The notes: generated by a model from the letters alone, not told the origin. DNA of 64,000 bases from Desulfamplus sp. (GCA_015232455.1 JADFZQ010000006.1:106297-170296); one strand, 5' to 3'; shown: positions 54,016 through 63,444, numbered from the stretch's first letter. Numbers and translations: made by a program.

Positions 54016-54612
54016 ATGGATAAAACTATTCAAATCCCCAGCCCATATCAATTTTTGTCTGAAACCGCACAAAAACGAACTTTTATAGCACTTTTATTAC
54101 TCACGCTCATATTGATGATAAGCCTTCAACTGCTTGATAGTCCTTTAAAAAATAAAATCGCCCCTTTGGGAATAGTATCTTTTGAATTTGCAGGAGATTT
54201 GAATAATGCAAAGGCAATAATAGATTCTTGGGGCGGAAAAGGTCTAATTTACGCTGGTTTAAATACTGGATTAGATTATCTATTCATATTTGCATATTCA
54301 AGCACAATAGCTTTGGGTTGTTTATTGGTTACTCAAATGATAGCTCAAAAGTTATCCAAACAATCAACCATTTTTTATCAGATACTCTATCAAATAGGAA
54401 TAGTGTTGGCGTGGGGGCAGTTTATAGCAGCAATATCAGACAGCGTAGAAAATTATGCACTTATTCAATTATTATTAGGAGCAACTCAAAAGATATACCC
54501 TAAAGCAGCTTTGTACTGTGCTATACCTAAATTCATAATAGTTGCGTTAGGTATTAGCTATTTTTTTGTTGTTGGAATTTTGATTAGATTTAAAGAATCT
54601 AATCAAAATTGA
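54016..54612 (+). CDS. Unrecognised integral membrane protein
   Basis: 198 residues with about four to five hydrophobic helices (22-40, 82-106, 122-145, 170-190) and a soluble N-terminus of about 20 residues. SWGGKGLIYAGLNTGLDYLFIFAYSSTIALGC (in outline) is a conserved-looking first membrane unit. No family could be named. It begins 14 bases after the solute-binding gene and may be co-transcribed. Confidence 0.75.
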   Translation: MDKTIQIPSPYQFLSETAQKRTFIALLLLTLILMISLQLLDSPLKNKIAPLGIVSFEFAGDLNNAKAIIDSWGGKGLIYAGLNTGLDYLFIFAYSSTIALGCLLVTQMIAQKLSKQSTIFYQILYQIGIVLAWGQFIAAISDSVENYALIQLLLGATQKIYPKAALYCAIPKFIIVALGISYFFVVGILIRFKESNQN

Positions 54613-54667
54613 TATTTACAAGTTGTAATTAAACTATTCACTTAAATTAATCTAAAGGAGCTTTGTT

Positions 54668-55429
54668 ATGAAAAAAATTATTGTTTTTGCGTTAATGACT
54701 ATAGGATTGGCTGTTAATTTTGGATATTCAGAAGAGATTGAAGTTCCGTTTATAACAGGCGAATGGGCACCATACACATCAGAACAACTGCCAGAATACG
54801 GGGCAGCAACAGAGCTTGTCTCTGCAATATGCAAAGCTGGCGGCATAAAACCATCATATAAATTTTATCCTTGGAAAAGAGCTGAGAATATAGTTGAAAA
54901 AGGGCAGGCATTTGCCTCTTTTCCTTATGCTGCTAAAGATGAAAAAAAGGCGGTTTTTGATTTTTCAGACACAATGTTTTATGGGATCAATGTTGTTATA
55001 TATAATGTAAAAAATCCAAAGACACCTACCCCTATAAAGTTTGAAAAATTAGGAGATTTAAAAGATTATAAGGTTGGAGTTTTGCTTGGCTCTTTTCTTG
55101 AAAAGGAGCTTGCAAATGCAGGTGTGGCGTATGAAACTACCCCTCAAATTGAGAACACTATAAAGAAACTTCAAGCTGGCAGAATTGACTTTTATATAGA
55201 TGAGCAGGTTGCTGCCTACGATATGATAAAAAAACTTTTTCCAACAGAGGTTGATAATTTCAAGACTTTAGAAAAAGGGTATGGAGAAAAGATGCCTAAT
55301 ATTATTATAGTTTCAAGAACATACCCAAACTCTAAAGAAATTCTCAAAAAATTTAATGAAGGGCTTGCAATTATAAAGCAGAATGGAGAATATGACCGAA
55401 TAACAGATAAATATAAAATGGTAAAATAG
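54668..55429 (+). CDS. Periplasmic solute-binding protein, family 3
   Basis: 253 residues; AAAGGAG precedes the ATG. Signal peptide at about 1-20 (ALMTIGLAVNFGYSEE). Mature part EVPFITGEWAPYTSEQLPEYGAATELVSAICKAGGIKPSYKFYPWKRAENIVEKGQAFASFPYAAKDE (in outline) is a family-3 binding lobe. It differs from the 56073 group, with the 'GEWAPYTSE' and 'YPWKRAENI' variants. No transporter genes nearby; a sensory role with the chemotaxis protein at 57945 is possible. Confidence 0.88.
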   Translation: MKKIIVFALMTIGLAVNFGYSEEIEVPFITGEWAPYTSEQLPEYGAATELVSAICKAGGIKPSYKFYPWKRAENIVEKGQAFASFPYAAKDEKKAVFDFSDTMFYGINVVIYNVKNPKTPTPIKFEKLGDLKDYKVGVLLGSFLEKELANAGVAYETTPQIENTIKKLQAGRIDFYIDEQVAAYDMIKKLFPTEVDNFKTLEKGYGEKMPNIIIVSRTYPNSKEILKKFNEGLAIIKQNGEYDRITDKYKMVK

Positions 55430-55483
55430 TTTCAAGGTTAATAGGCAAATTGCATTAAGGGATTAGAATTTAATAACCATCAG

Positions 55484-55521
55484 AAATTACTCAGCACAGA
55501 TAAAATTACTCAACGTAGATA
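55484..55521. repeat. 19-bp tandem repeat, two copies
   Basis: AAATTACTCAGCACAGATA followed directly by AAATTACTCAACGTAGATA: 16 of 19 positions agree. No function seen. Confidence 0.65.
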
Positions 55522-55606
55522 AATTAAGTTTTTTTTCTGGTAGGGGTTAAGAGCATACTTAATCCCTACACAACCAGTAGTGTATGGTCTCTATACCAAA
55601 ATATTT

Positions 55607-55759
55607 ATGAACAATTTTATAATATCAGAATTACCACCACCAAAAGATATTGAGACAAAAGAAGTATTGCGACAAGCTGCAAAAGCCCACCGATACCTTG
55701 CAGAATTAGAAGGAATATCAAAAACTATTCCTAATCAGTCAATATTAATTAATACCTGA
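55607..55759 (+). pseudogene. Fragment of a Fic-family protein (N-terminal domain only)
   Basis: A 50-codon frame encodes SELPPPKDIETKEVLRQAAKAHRYLAELEGISKTIPNQSILIN (in outline), the characteristic start of Fic/DOC proteins of the 'lPPP.dletk.vLr....AhRaLAeLkG..ktiPN..iLi' type. The frame stops there with TGA; the catalytic Fic core (HPFxxGNGR) is absent. It is a remnant, or possibly a free inhibitory domain, rather than an active AMPylator. Confidence 0.75.
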
Positions 55760-55916
55760 ATCATGGGTAATTATAATTTTTATATAAATGAGCCTCTACT
55801 TAATATATTTCTTAATAATCATGTTAAGAAAACCCAAAATTTTTAACATGGTCATGGAATTATGAAACATTAATCTGACTTAAAAAAATTTGTAATGCCT
55901 GATACTCGCCTCTCAA

Positions 55917-55947
55917 GATTTGATAACTTTTGAAAAGTTGTCAAATC
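55917..55947. terminator. Stem-loop of the AAGATTTGACAACTT family (copy 4)
   Basis: GATTTGATAACTTTT pairs with AAAAGTTGTCAAATC around G, with one G-T step. Not directly at a gene end; the nearest feature upstream is the Fic fragment. Confidence 0.65.
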
Positions 55948-56072
55948 GTAAATTTATATAATTATTTCACAAAAAGAGTTTTTAATGGTAAGTAGAGAGT
56001 ATAAAGTAGGATTACCAAATTACCAATCAGCCTAAAAAATATTAACATCGTAAAAAATTGGGGGAGACTAAA

Positions 56073-56855
56073 ATGAAAAAAGTAACTTTTAAGGTATTTT
56101 TGGTTCTATTTATTTTTCTATCAGCATCGTCTGCAATCTGTTCGGAATTAACGCTTTACACAGAGGAGTCTGCAAAGTCCCACTTTACAGACAAAGATGG
56201 AAAGCTTACGGGTTATGTTTATGAGTTTGTTTTGGCAATGCAAAAAAAGATGGGAGATACCACACCTATTGAGATGGTTCCATGGGCAAGAGGATACCAT
56301 TTTGCTACAACACAGCCAAATGTTGCTATTTTTTCCACAACTTTTACAGAAGAGAGGCGTAATCTCTTTAAATGGGTAGGACCAGTATCTGAATCTATAT
56401 GGGTTCTTTATGCAAAAGCAGGATCAGGCATTAAAATAAAAACGCTTGAAGATGCAAAAAAATTCAAATCAATTGGAACATACAAAGACGATGTTCGCGA
56501 GCAGTTTTTAAAAGAGAAAGGATTTACAAATTTAGACAGTGCAAGAGATGATAAGTTAAATCTTAAAAAATTGATAGCGAATCGTATTGATTTATGGGCA
56601 TCAAGTCTTGATAGAACTCCTTTTATAGCTCAAGAGCTTGGAGTTCCTATGAATAGCATTGAGCCTGTTCTTACAATGCTTGAAAAGGGGCTATTTATAG
56701 CATTTAGCAAAGATACTCCTGACAAAATAGTTAATAAGTGGGCAAAAGCATACGATGATCTTCGCTCTGATGGTACTATGGAGGCTATTTACAAAAAATG
56801 GGATATTCCTGTGCCTAAATATCAAATTCCTAATATAGATCAAGTAAATGACTGA
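56073..56855 (+). CDS. Periplasmic solute-binding protein, family 3
   Basis: 260 residues from ATG 56073 (GGGGAG upstream; a TTG five codons earlier opens the frame). Signal peptide at about 1-23. It has LTLYTEESAKSHFTDKDGKLTGYVYEFVLAMQKKMGDTTPIEMVPWARGYHFATTQPNVAIFSTTFTEERRNLFKWVGPV (in outline). This is the intact member against which the two broken copies (52670 and 57571) can be compared. The ligand is unknown; 'TEERR' provides the usual ligand-carboxylate Arg. It stands apart from any ABC transporter genes. Confidence 0.9.
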   Translation: MKKVTFKVFLVLFIFLSASSAICSELTLYTEESAKSHFTDKDGKLTGYVYEFVLAMQKKMGDTTPIEMVPWARGYHFATTQPNVAIFSTTFTEERRNLFKWVGPVSESIWVLYAKAGSGIKIKTLEDAKKFKSIGTYKDDVREQFLKEKGFTNLDSARDDKLNLKKLIANRIDLWASSLDRTPFIAQELGVPMNSIEPVLTMLEKGLFIAFSKDTPDKIVNKWAKAYDDLRSDGTMEAIYKKWDIPVPKYQIPNIDQVND

Positions 56856-56948
56856 AGATCACAATAAAAATAAGCAACCCAAGTGGTTTATTGGCAATTA
56901 TATTTGCTGATGAACTATTCATATACCAATAAATAAAGGAGAGTTAAA

Positions 56949-57443
56949 ATGAACAAAGGCGTTGTAAAGAGATTAGTTAGAGTTACTGTAAAAGCACTAT
57001 GGCTAACAATCATCTGTCTATCTTTTACCATAATCTCTTTTGCAGAGGAAAAAGCAACAAAAGAAGAGTGTATCGCCAAAGTCAAAGAGGCAGCGGCAAT
57101 GGCAAAAGCGTCAGGAGCTGATGCAACTTTTGCAAAAATCAATGACCCAAAAGGTCAATTTGTCTGGAAAGATTCTTATGTTTTTTGCATTGATGTGGAA
57201 TCTGGTAAAATCTTAGCTCATCCCATAAAACCTAAATTAGTTGGTCAGATGATGAAAGGGCTTAAAGATGTGAATGGCAAACTCTTTTTCGTAGAGTTTA
57301 TTAATGTTGCTAAAGAGAAAGGAGAAGGTTGGGTTGATTATATGTGGCCCAAACCCGGAGAAAAAGAGCCTACACCAAAATCAACCTATGTAATGAAAGT
57401 TGAAGGAACAAATTTAATAATGGGTGCTGGTGTAAATGAGTAA
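56949..57443 (+). CDS. Small periplasmic Cache-like (sCache) protein
   Basis: 164 residues with a signal peptide (about 1-33, LTIICLSFTIISFAEEK). The rest is one sensor domain of single-Cache type: ECIAKVKEAAAMAKASGADATFAKINDPKGQFVWKDSYVFCIDVESGKILAHPIKPKLVGQMMKGLKDVNGKLFF...GWVDYMWPKPGEKEPTPKSTYV (in outline). It lacks a membrane helix or output domain. It could be a soluble receptor that works with the chemotaxis protein 500 bases downstream. Confidence 0.85.
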   Translation: MNKGVVKRLVRVTVKALWLTIICLSFTIISFAEEKATKEECIAKVKEAAAMAKASGADATFAKINDPKGQFVWKDSYVFCIDVESGKILAHPIKPKLVGQMMKGLKDVNGKLFFVEFINVAKEKGEGWVDYMWPKPGEKEPTPKSTYVMKVEGTNLIMGAGVNE

Positions 57444-57471
57444 CTACAAGCTATATTCCATCTAATAATTT

Positions 57472-57506
57472 AAGATTTGACAACTTTTTAAAAGTTGTCA
57501 AATCTT
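57472..57506. terminator. Stem-loop of the AAGATTTGACAACTT family (copy 5)
   Basis: The 17-base arm AAGATTTGACAACTTTT pairs exactly with AAAAGTTGTCAAATCTT around one T. Ends the Cache-like gene. Confidence 0.75.
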
Positions 57507-57570
57507 TATGTTTTTCAAACTATTGAAAACTTGAACTGCTAACAGTATTTAAAATGTTAAGGAGAAAATT

Positions 57571-57777
57571 ATGCAACAGAGTAACCATTATAAATATGGT
57601 TGGCTATCAGTTGTTGTTGGTTTGCTGATTCTGATTAGTTCACCTGCAATATCAGACGAAATAGTTAGTAAGTGGGAAAAAGCATATAACGAAGTTAGCT
57701 CTGATGGAACTATGGAGGCTATATACAAAAAATGGAATGTAGCTATGCCAACATACAAGATTCCTCCAGCACCATGA
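57571..57777 (+). CDS. Mini-gene: signal peptide fused to the last 40 residues of a solute-binding protein
   Basis: 68 residues. A complete ribosome site (AAGGAG) precedes the ATG. Residues 1-28 look like a signal peptide (WLSVVVGLLILISSPAIS), then comes DEIVSKWEKAYNEVSSDGTMEAIYKKWNVAMPTYKIPPAP (in outline), closely matching the C-terminal tail of the 52670 pseudogene and of the intact 56073 protein. Everything between signal and tail is missing, in frame. It is either a deletion relic that happens to stay open or a small secreted helix; the sequence does not decide. It does not retain a ligand-binding site. Confidence 0.55.
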   Translation: MQQSNHYKYGWLSVVVGLLILISSPAISDEIVSKWEKAYNEVSSDGTMEAIYKKWNVAMPTYKIPPAP

Positions 57778-57944
57778 TAACTTTATAATTAAAAAATTGT
57801 TATCTGAATTGATTTAAAAGGTCATGTATGCCATGCAAATAATTATAAGCATATATGATCTTATTTGTTTTTTGTCATTTGAGTTGCTTTTGCTATATTG
57901 TTTTATATTTCAATAAAATTTTATAATGATTTAGAGGATATACC

Positions 57945-59951
57945 ATGTTTCTTAATGCAAGTATAAAATTTAGGATTATTCTTCTCTCCTTAGTAGGAAT
58001 CTTAGGCATGTGTGTGATTGCTGGTTCAGGTAAATATCTAAACTCTGTTAAAGATATTCAAATAGATATTGGCAGTAAGAGTAATGATATTGGCAAAATA
58101 GTTCTTCAAAATAGCGTGATTGAAGAGAAATTTCGTAATGCACCGGAGCATTCTGTCATATCTGAGCATGAAATTAACCATAAAAAAATAGATGTTACTG
58201 TAAAAGAGATTGAAAAAATTTCTTCAAGCAGTGTGGTCAAAGAAATGCTAGAAAAGATTCTTGATATTGAAAAAAAGCATAGTGAAAATTTTAAGAAACT
58301 TGCTTCAAATATATTTGAAATGAACGAGGCAAAAAAAGATATATTCAAAAATATACAATCTATGACTCTTATTCTTAATCAGGCTATTTCAGATATTGAT
58401 AAAGAGGAGGCAATGCTCGCAACTGAGGGCGAGTTCCTTGACGGTTCTAAGGCAAATTTGCGCGTGGAATTTAAAGATTTTATGCGATATTGGGATGTAA
58501 GGCTAATGACTATTCAGAATCTGCTTTTGACGGGTAATAGTGAAGAGTATAATACTCAAAAAAAGATTAGTGATAGCAATATATCTCTTAGGCATAATAA
58601 TATTGTTGAGGTTATAAAATCAATTAGTTCTGATGATAGTGGCAAAGTAAAGGCTATTTGGGCAGCTTTAGAAAAACATCTACCTGTTGTTAGTAAACTT
58701 GAAACTACCTTGTATTCTCTTTGGGAAAATAACCAATTTTTGACTACAGAGCTTGCTCAAACATCTAATGCTATTCAGAAGAATGTAAGCAATATTGTAT
58801 CTACAGTTCAAAAAGAGATAGCTCAACAGAGTCGTAGAGGCGACATATTGGGTATCGTTGTATCTATAAGCGGCATCATTATTTTGCTATTTTTCAGCAT
58901 AATTATGGTTAGAGCCATTATTAGACCGATTAACAATACTGTATCTATGCTTAAAGATATTGCAGAAGGTGAAGGCGATTTGACAAAACGGCTCAACATT
59001 ATTTCAAAAGATGAAATTGGTGATATGGCAACATGGTTTAATCTGTTTGTTGAAAAAATTCAGAGTATAATATCCGATGTATCTGGCAACGCTAAAGAGC
59101 TAAACAGTGCTTCAATAAGTCTTTCAAAGATTTCCGATGAAATGGCAAAAGGTGCAAACCAGACAAGCATAAAGGCAGAATCTGTAGCAGAAGCGGGAGA
59201 AGAGATGCACTCAAATATGAGTTCTGTAGCGGCTGCTATGGAAGAGGCATCTATAAACATTAATATGGTAGCATCATCTTCTGAACAGATTTCCATGACA
59301 ATTGGGGAGGTTGCTAAAAATACTGACAATGCAAGAAAAATAACTCAAAATGCTGTATCGCTTGCTAAAAGTGCATCTGATCAGGTAAATAAACTTGGTA
59401 TGGCTGCAAAAGAGATTGGAAAAGTTGTTGAATCAATAACAGATATATCTGAACAGGTAAATCTTCTTGCTCTGAATGCTACAATTGAGGCTGCAAGAGC
59501 AGGAGAAGCAGGTAAAGGCTTTGCCGTTGTAGCAAATGAGATCAAAGACCTTGCAAGGCAGACCTCAGATGCTACTGGGCAGATAAAGATAAGAGTTGAA
59601 GGTATCCAAAGCTCAACTGAAACAACAGTTAATCAAATTGTTGATATTTCAAAAATTGTAATGGATATTAATGAGACTGTATCTACAATCGCAGCAGCAG
59701 TTGATGAACAATCTGTAACTACAAAAGAGATCACGGCTAATATCAGTCAGGCATCAACAGGAATAACAGAGATCAATCAAAATGTTGCTCAAAGTAATAT
59801 CGTTTCAGGTGAAATTGCAAAAGATATATCTGAGGTTACAGAGGCAGCAGACAAAATGTCAAAAAGCAGCATAAAGGTTAATTCAAGTGCTGACGAGCTA
59901 TCTTCATTGGCGAGTAAATTGACATCAATGGTTGGAAGGTTTAAGGTGTAA
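57945..59951 (+). CDS. Methyl-accepting chemotaxis protein
   Basis: 668 residues: TM1 (about 9-29), periplasmic helical sensor (30-300), TM2 (about 302-325), HAMP (about 327-380, [27 protein letters not shown]), and a signalling domain with the conserved tip [35 protein letters not shown] (in outline). No CheR/CheB genes nearby, and no recognised Cache or PAS ligand domain in the periplasm. It probably reads occupancy of neighbouring periplasmic binding proteins and acts on the flagellar motor. Confidence 0.95.
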   Translation: MFLNASIKFRIILLSLVGILGMCVIAGSGKYLNSVKDIQIDIGSKSNDIGKIVLQNSVIEEKFRNAPEHSVISEHEINHKKIDVTVKEIEKISSSSVVKEMLEKILDIEKKHSENFKKLASNIFEMNEAKKDIFKNIQSMTLILNQAISDIDKEEAMLATEGEFLDGSKANLRVEFKDFMRYWDVRLMTIQNLLLTGNSEEYNTQKKISDSNISLRHNNIVEVIKSISSDDSGKVKAIWAALEKHLPVVSKLETTLYSLWENNQFLTTELAQTSNAIQKNVSNIVSTVQKEIAQQSRRGDILGIVVSISGIIILLFFSIIMVRAIIRPINNTVSMLKDIAEGEGDLTKRLNIISKDEIGDMATWFNLFVEKIQSIISDVSGNAKELNSASISLSKISDEMAKGANQTSIKAESVAEAGEEMHSNMSSVAAAMEEASININMVASSSEQISMTIGEVAKNTDNARKITQNAVSLAKSASDQVNKLGMAAKEIGKVVESITDISEQVNLLALNATIEAARAGEAGKGFAVVANEIKDLARQTSDATGQIKIRVEGIQSSTETTVNQIVDISKIVMDINETVSTIAAAVDEQSVTTKEITANISQASTGITEINQNVAQSNIVSGEIAKDISEVTEAADKMSKSSIKVNSSADELSSLASKLTSMVGRFKV

Positions 59952-59999
59952 AAAATAAGTTCGTAAATAATAATTGCTGAACACTATTGGAAACCCAAT

Positions 60000-61379
60000 A
60001 TGATAGAGCTTGGACAACGCGACACCTATATTGAGAATAAAAAATTAGCCTTGCTTGTAACTAACCTTGCATCTAACATGCCGGGAACTATTATTAATAG
60101 TATTATTATCTCTGCGGTGTTGTGGAGAGTTATTCCCACAAACAAAATTATAATTTGGGCTTCTGTAAATATTGTTTTTGTTCTTATTCGTTACGTAGGT
60201 CTCTGGATGTATAGCATCGGCTTTAGATCTGATGATGTTAAGTTCTGGAGACATCTACTTCTTATCTCATTTGTGATTTCAGGTCTGCTTTTTGGCTCTT
60301 CAGCTATCTTTCTTGTTGATCCAGCAAAACCTGAATATATACTTTTTCTATATTTTGTATCTGGTGGAATGGTTGCTGGATCTCTTGGGGCATATCATAA
60401 CCACCTGCCTGTATTTTTTGCATATTCAACTACAGTATTTTTTATGCCAACTATTGTAATCTACAGTTTAAATACCCCAATAACCAGCACAATGTCCCTT
60501 CTTGGAGTTATCTTTTATATTCTATCATCTGTAAACGCTAAAAAGATGAATACAGATTTAAGTGAATCTTTAGCCCTTAGATACGATAACTATCAGCTTG
60601 TGAAAAATCTTAATATTGAAAAAAAGAATGCTGAAATACTCAATGCCCAATTAATGAAAAAAAATCATGAATTAAAATCACTTACACGTATTGATCCTTT
60701 GACAGGTCTTAAAAATAGACGTTACCTATTTGAAGAGTTTACACCTAATAATAGCAAAATAATGGAGAAGAAATGGCTTGAGCTTGAGGGGAAAAATAAA
60801 AGAACCGTATCATCAGAGTATGGATATGGCATTTTTATGATGGATATTGATAAGTTCAAGTTAGTCAACGACAACTTTGGACACGATTCAGGTGATATGG
60901 TCTTAAAACAATTTAGTGAAAGGCTTATTGAAAAAGTTAGAAATGATGATGTTGTTGCTCGTTTAGGAGGAGAGGAGTTTATAGTTATTCTTAAAGATAC
61001 TGATGAGAAATATTTAGAACGGTTTGCTGAATTGATCCGCTCCCACATCGAATCTACAACTTTTAACATAACTCAAGATAGGACCATAAGTATAACAACA
61101 TCAATCGGGTTTGTATTTTATCCTTTTTTTGAGAATTTTCCAATAAAGATGACCTTTGAACAGATGATCTCGCTTGCAGATAAAGGACTTTACCATGCCA
61201 AGCAAAATGGGAGGAATATAAGTGTAAGAGTAAGATGCACACAGCAGAAGAGCAATGATTTAAAAGTTGTTGAAGAAATTACCTCAGATATTGGAAGTTC
61301 GATTGAACAAGAAAAAATTTACTTTGAAATATGTTCAGGAAAGAATAGACAGAGTTCTAAGAAAAAGAAAAAAAATTAA
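60000..61379 (+). CDS. Diguanylate cyclase with multi-helix membrane sensor
   Basis: 459 residues. About six to seven membrane helices (residues 18-190), then a short coiled coil and a GGDEF domain: IDPLTGLKNRRYLFEEF, GIFMMDIDKFKLVNDNFGHDSGDMVLKQF, and the catalytic RLGGEEF (321-327). The allosteric inhibitory site RxxD (Arg314-Asp317) lies five residues before GGEEF, so product inhibition by cyclic di-GMP is expected. A Lys-rich insertion follows helix one, and the C-terminus is a 40-residue Lys/Ser tail. It begins 48 bases after the chemotaxis gene; both may respond to the same signals. Confidence 0.93.
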   Translation: MIELGQRDTYIENKKLALLVTNLASNMPGTIINSIIISAVLWRVIPTNKIIIWASVNIVFVLIRYVGLWMYSIGFRSDDVKFWRHLLLISFVISGLLFGSSAIFLVDPAKPEYILFLYFVSGGMVAGSLGAYHNHLPVFFAYSTTVFFMPTIVIYSLNTPITSTMSLLGVIFYILSSVNAKKMNTDLSESLALRYDNYQLVKNLNIEKKNAEILNAQLMKKNHELKSLTRIDPLTGLKNRRYLFEEFTPNNSKIMEKKWLELEGKNKRTVSSEYGYGIFMMDIDKFKLVNDNFGHDSGDMVLKQFSERLIEKVRNDDVVARLGGEEFIVILKDTDEKYLERFAELIRSHIESTTFNITQDRTISITTSIGFVFYPFFENFPIKMTFEQMISLADKGLYHAKQNGRNISVRVRCTQQKSNDLKVVEEITSDIGSSIEQEKIYFEICSGKNRQSSKKKKKN

Positions 61380-61426
61380 AAATATAAGATTGGTATTTTT
61401 CAACAATAAGATTACATGGTGAAAAT

Positions 61427-62236
61427 ATGGTTTTAAAAAATATAAGCAACATAGCATTTATTGGATCAGAAGCTCATTATAACCATTTTTTTAAGCAATC
61501 TGATGAGTTTTCTCAACTTCCTGAACAGATAAGTTCCAAACTCGAATTAATTAATATCCCAGTTGAGCTTAAACTTTACGTTGCAAGTCAATGCCCGCAT
61601 TGTCCTAATGTAATCCGAACCCTTATTCCACTTGTAGCAGCCTGCCCAAATATATATTTAAAAATTATTGATGGAACTTTTGCAGTTGAAGAGGCAGCAG
61701 CAGATAAAATTATGTCAGTGCCGTGTCTAATTCTTGATAATGGATTTAGGTGGACAGGCAATATAGATTTAGAACAACTAATTGATATGATTATCAATAC
61801 CATTATAAACAATAATCCCGCATCTTTAACTACATCATCTTTTAAAACAATATTAGAGGAGGGTAAAGCTGATTGGATTATAAATCAAATGATTGAACAC
61901 AATGTTGTATTTGAGGGTTTTATAGCTCTTATGACGCACAAAACGTGGTCTGTAAGACTTGGAGCAATGGTTGTGCTTGAAGAGATCGCACAAAAAGCTC
62001 CTGAGCTTGCATTAACTATTGCTCCTGAACTTATTAAACGATTTAAAGAAGAAAATATTTCAGAGCAAGGAGATATTACTACACAGGGCGATATTCTCTA
62101 TGCACTTGGCATAATTGGAGATACAACCATTCAAGATGAGATAGATAAGTTAATCGGACATAATAAAATAATAAATGAAAATCTTTTGGAAGCTGCGCAA
62201 GAAGCAGTTGAGTCAATTAAGAGTAAGTATCTCTAA
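61427..62236 (+). CDS. Thioredoxin-fold protein with C-terminal HEAT-like repeats
   Basis: 269 residues. Residues about 46-130 are a glutaredoxin/PDO-like thioredoxin fold: VELKLYVASQCPHCPNVIRTL with the redox pair Cys56/Cys59 (CPHC) and the cis-Pro loop VPCLILDNG. A helical-repeat region follows (about 150-265), with motifs such as KTWSVRLGAMVVLEEIAQKAPELALTIAPEL, reminiscent of HEAT repeats. Such proteins often accompany thioredoxin reductase genes in Desulfobacterota; trxB here is 60 kb away. Redox exchange or docking to a partner is plausible. Confidence 0.82.
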   Translation: MVLKNISNIAFIGSEAHYNHFFKQSDEFSQLPEQISSKLELINIPVELKLYVASQCPHCPNVIRTLIPLVAACPNIYLKIIDGTFAVEEAAADKIMSVPCLILDNGFRWTGNIDLEQLIDMIINTIINNNPASLTTSSFKTILEEGKADWIINQMIEHNVVFEGFIALMTHKTWSVRLGAMVVLEEIAQKAPELALTIAPELIKRFKEENISEQGDITTQGDILYALGIIGDTTIQDEIDKLIGHNKIINENLLEAAQEAVESIKSKYL

Positions 62237-62238
62237 GC

Positions 62239-62322
62239 GGGCATTAATTGAGCTTTTATATTTAAGTAGAGGCACACGGTGGTGCGTATCTATACAATTT
62301 AGGCAGAACTAAATTTATGACC
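62239..62322. repeat. MITE-like element (84 bp), diverged copy
   Basis: Left GGGCATTAATTGAGC, right end reading as GGTCATAAATTTAG on the other strand. The core 62266-62295 (GTAGAGGCACACGG ... GTGCGTATCTATAC) is a degenerate version of the 28-base palindrome. The text TTGAGCTTTTATATTTA flanking the core matches the 15639 copy. Confidence 0.7.
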
Positions 62323-62358
62323 TTGAATAGTTATATTCAAATTTCAAAGGGGTAACTT

Positions 62359-63168
62359 ATGGAGTGGTTTAAAGATATTAATCCTGTTATGCAAGCATTG
62401 CTTGGAACATGTTTTACGTGGGGAGTTACTGCTTTAGGTGCATCTTTGGTATTCTTATTTACAACAATAAAAAAAGAGCTATTCAGTGGAATGTTAGGTT
62501 TCGCATCTGGAGTAATGATTGCGGCAAGTTTTTGGTCTCTACTTGCCCCATCTATTGCAATGTCTGAAGATATTGGACTTATTCCTTGGGTACCTCCTTT
62601 AATTGGTTTTTTAGCTGGGGGGCTATTTTTATGGATTATTGATAAAACGTTGCCTCATCTCCATTCTGGTATGCAAATCTCTGATGCTGAAGGTTTAAAA
62701 ACAGGTTGGCAGAGAAGTATTTTACTTGTGTTAGCAATTACATTGCATAATATACCAGAAGGTTTGGCTGTAGGAGTTGCATTTGGAGCATCAGGAGCAG
62801 GATTATCTTACGCAACTTTGACAGGTGCAATTGCTTTATCTATAGGTATTGGAATACAAAATTTTCCAGAAGGTGCTGCTGTATCTCTACCTTTAAGACG
62901 AGAGGGCTTCTCAAAAGCAAAGGCATTCTGGTATGGTCAAATGTCTGGTATTGTTGAACCGATTGCTGGTGTTTTAGGTGCATACTCTGTAATGGCCATA
63001 CGCCCATTATTGCCCTACGCACTTGCTTTTGCTGCTGGAGCTATGATTTATGTTGTAGTTGAAGAGCTTATTCCAGAAGGTAAATCAGATAAACATAGCG
63101 ATGCCGCAACTATTGGTGCTATGTTAGGTTTTGCAGTTATGATGACACTTGATGTTGCTTTGGGGTAA
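62359..63168 (+). CDS. ZIP-family divalent metal transporter
   Basis: 269 residues with about eight membrane helices. The two metal-site helices read LVLAITLHNIPEGLAVGVAFG and GIGIQNFPEGAAVSLPLRREG, the His/Glu patterns of ZIP proteins. The loop between helices three and four holds HLHSG with metal-binding His. It imports zinc or another divalent metal. It stands alone, with a good AAAGGGG ribosome site. Confidence 0.93.
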   Translation: MEWFKDINPVMQALLGTCFTWGVTALGASLVFLFTTIKKELFSGMLGFASGVMIAASFWSLLAPSIAMSEDIGLIPWVPPLIGFLAGGLFLWIIDKTLPHLHSGMQISDAEGLKTGWQRSILLVLAITLHNIPEGLAVGVAFGASGAGLSYATLTGAIALSIGIGIQNFPEGAAVSLPLRREGFSKAKAFWYGQMSGIVEPIAGVLGAYSVMAIRPLLPYALAFAAGAMIYVVVEELIPEGKSDKHSDAATIGAMLGFAVMMTLDVALG

Positions 63169-63252
63169 GAGAAATTCCAAGCAGTTAAAAGTATTCTATA
63201 TAAAATTTAATTTACATTTAACTGCATGGAATGGGGGTAATATAAATAGTAG

Positions 63253-63444
63253 TTATGACTTTAATTTATCTTCAATTTTTTCAGGTTCTTTATCTTCTTG
63301 ATCAATTTCTCTTGTTGCTTTTTTGAAATTTTTTATCCCTTTTCCAATGCCTGCACCTATCTCAGGAAGTTTGCCAGCTCCAAATATAATTAGGATGATG
63401 ACAAGTATAATCAATAATTCCGGCATTCCAATCCCACCAATCAT
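63253..63444 (-). CDS. tatA: Sec-independent protein translocase subunit TatA/E
   Basis: 63 residues from ATG at 63444 (minus strand), chosen because AAGGAG ends eight bases upstream; an in-frame GTG three codons earlier is too close to it. One membrane helix ([25 protein letters not shown]) with the family's FGxxKLPE hinge, an amphipathic helix ([17 protein letters not shown]) and a charged tail. It forms the pore-like part of the twin-arginine export system. tatC is not adjacent. Confidence 0.93.
   Translation of the reverse strand: MIGGIGMPELLIILVIILIIFGAGKLPEIGAGIGKGIKNFKKATREIDQEDKEPEKIEDKLKS

Larger units (their letters stand above)
55430..56072. other. Intergenic region with repeats and a gene fragment (643 bp)
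   Basis: Contents seen: a 19-base tandem repeat (55484-55521), a Fic-N fragment (55607-55759), an inverted repeat CATGTTAA/TTAACATG (55820-55850) and the family stem-loop at 55917. The TTGGGGGAG ribosome site for the next gene ends the region. No other ORF is supported. The density of fragments suggests past rearrangement. Confidence 0.6.

Noticed and set aside
54016..54612. Permease partner for the neighbouring solute-binding proteins
   Set aside because: The membrane protein has four to five helices but no ABC permease signature and no ATPase partner, so transporter function was not assigned.
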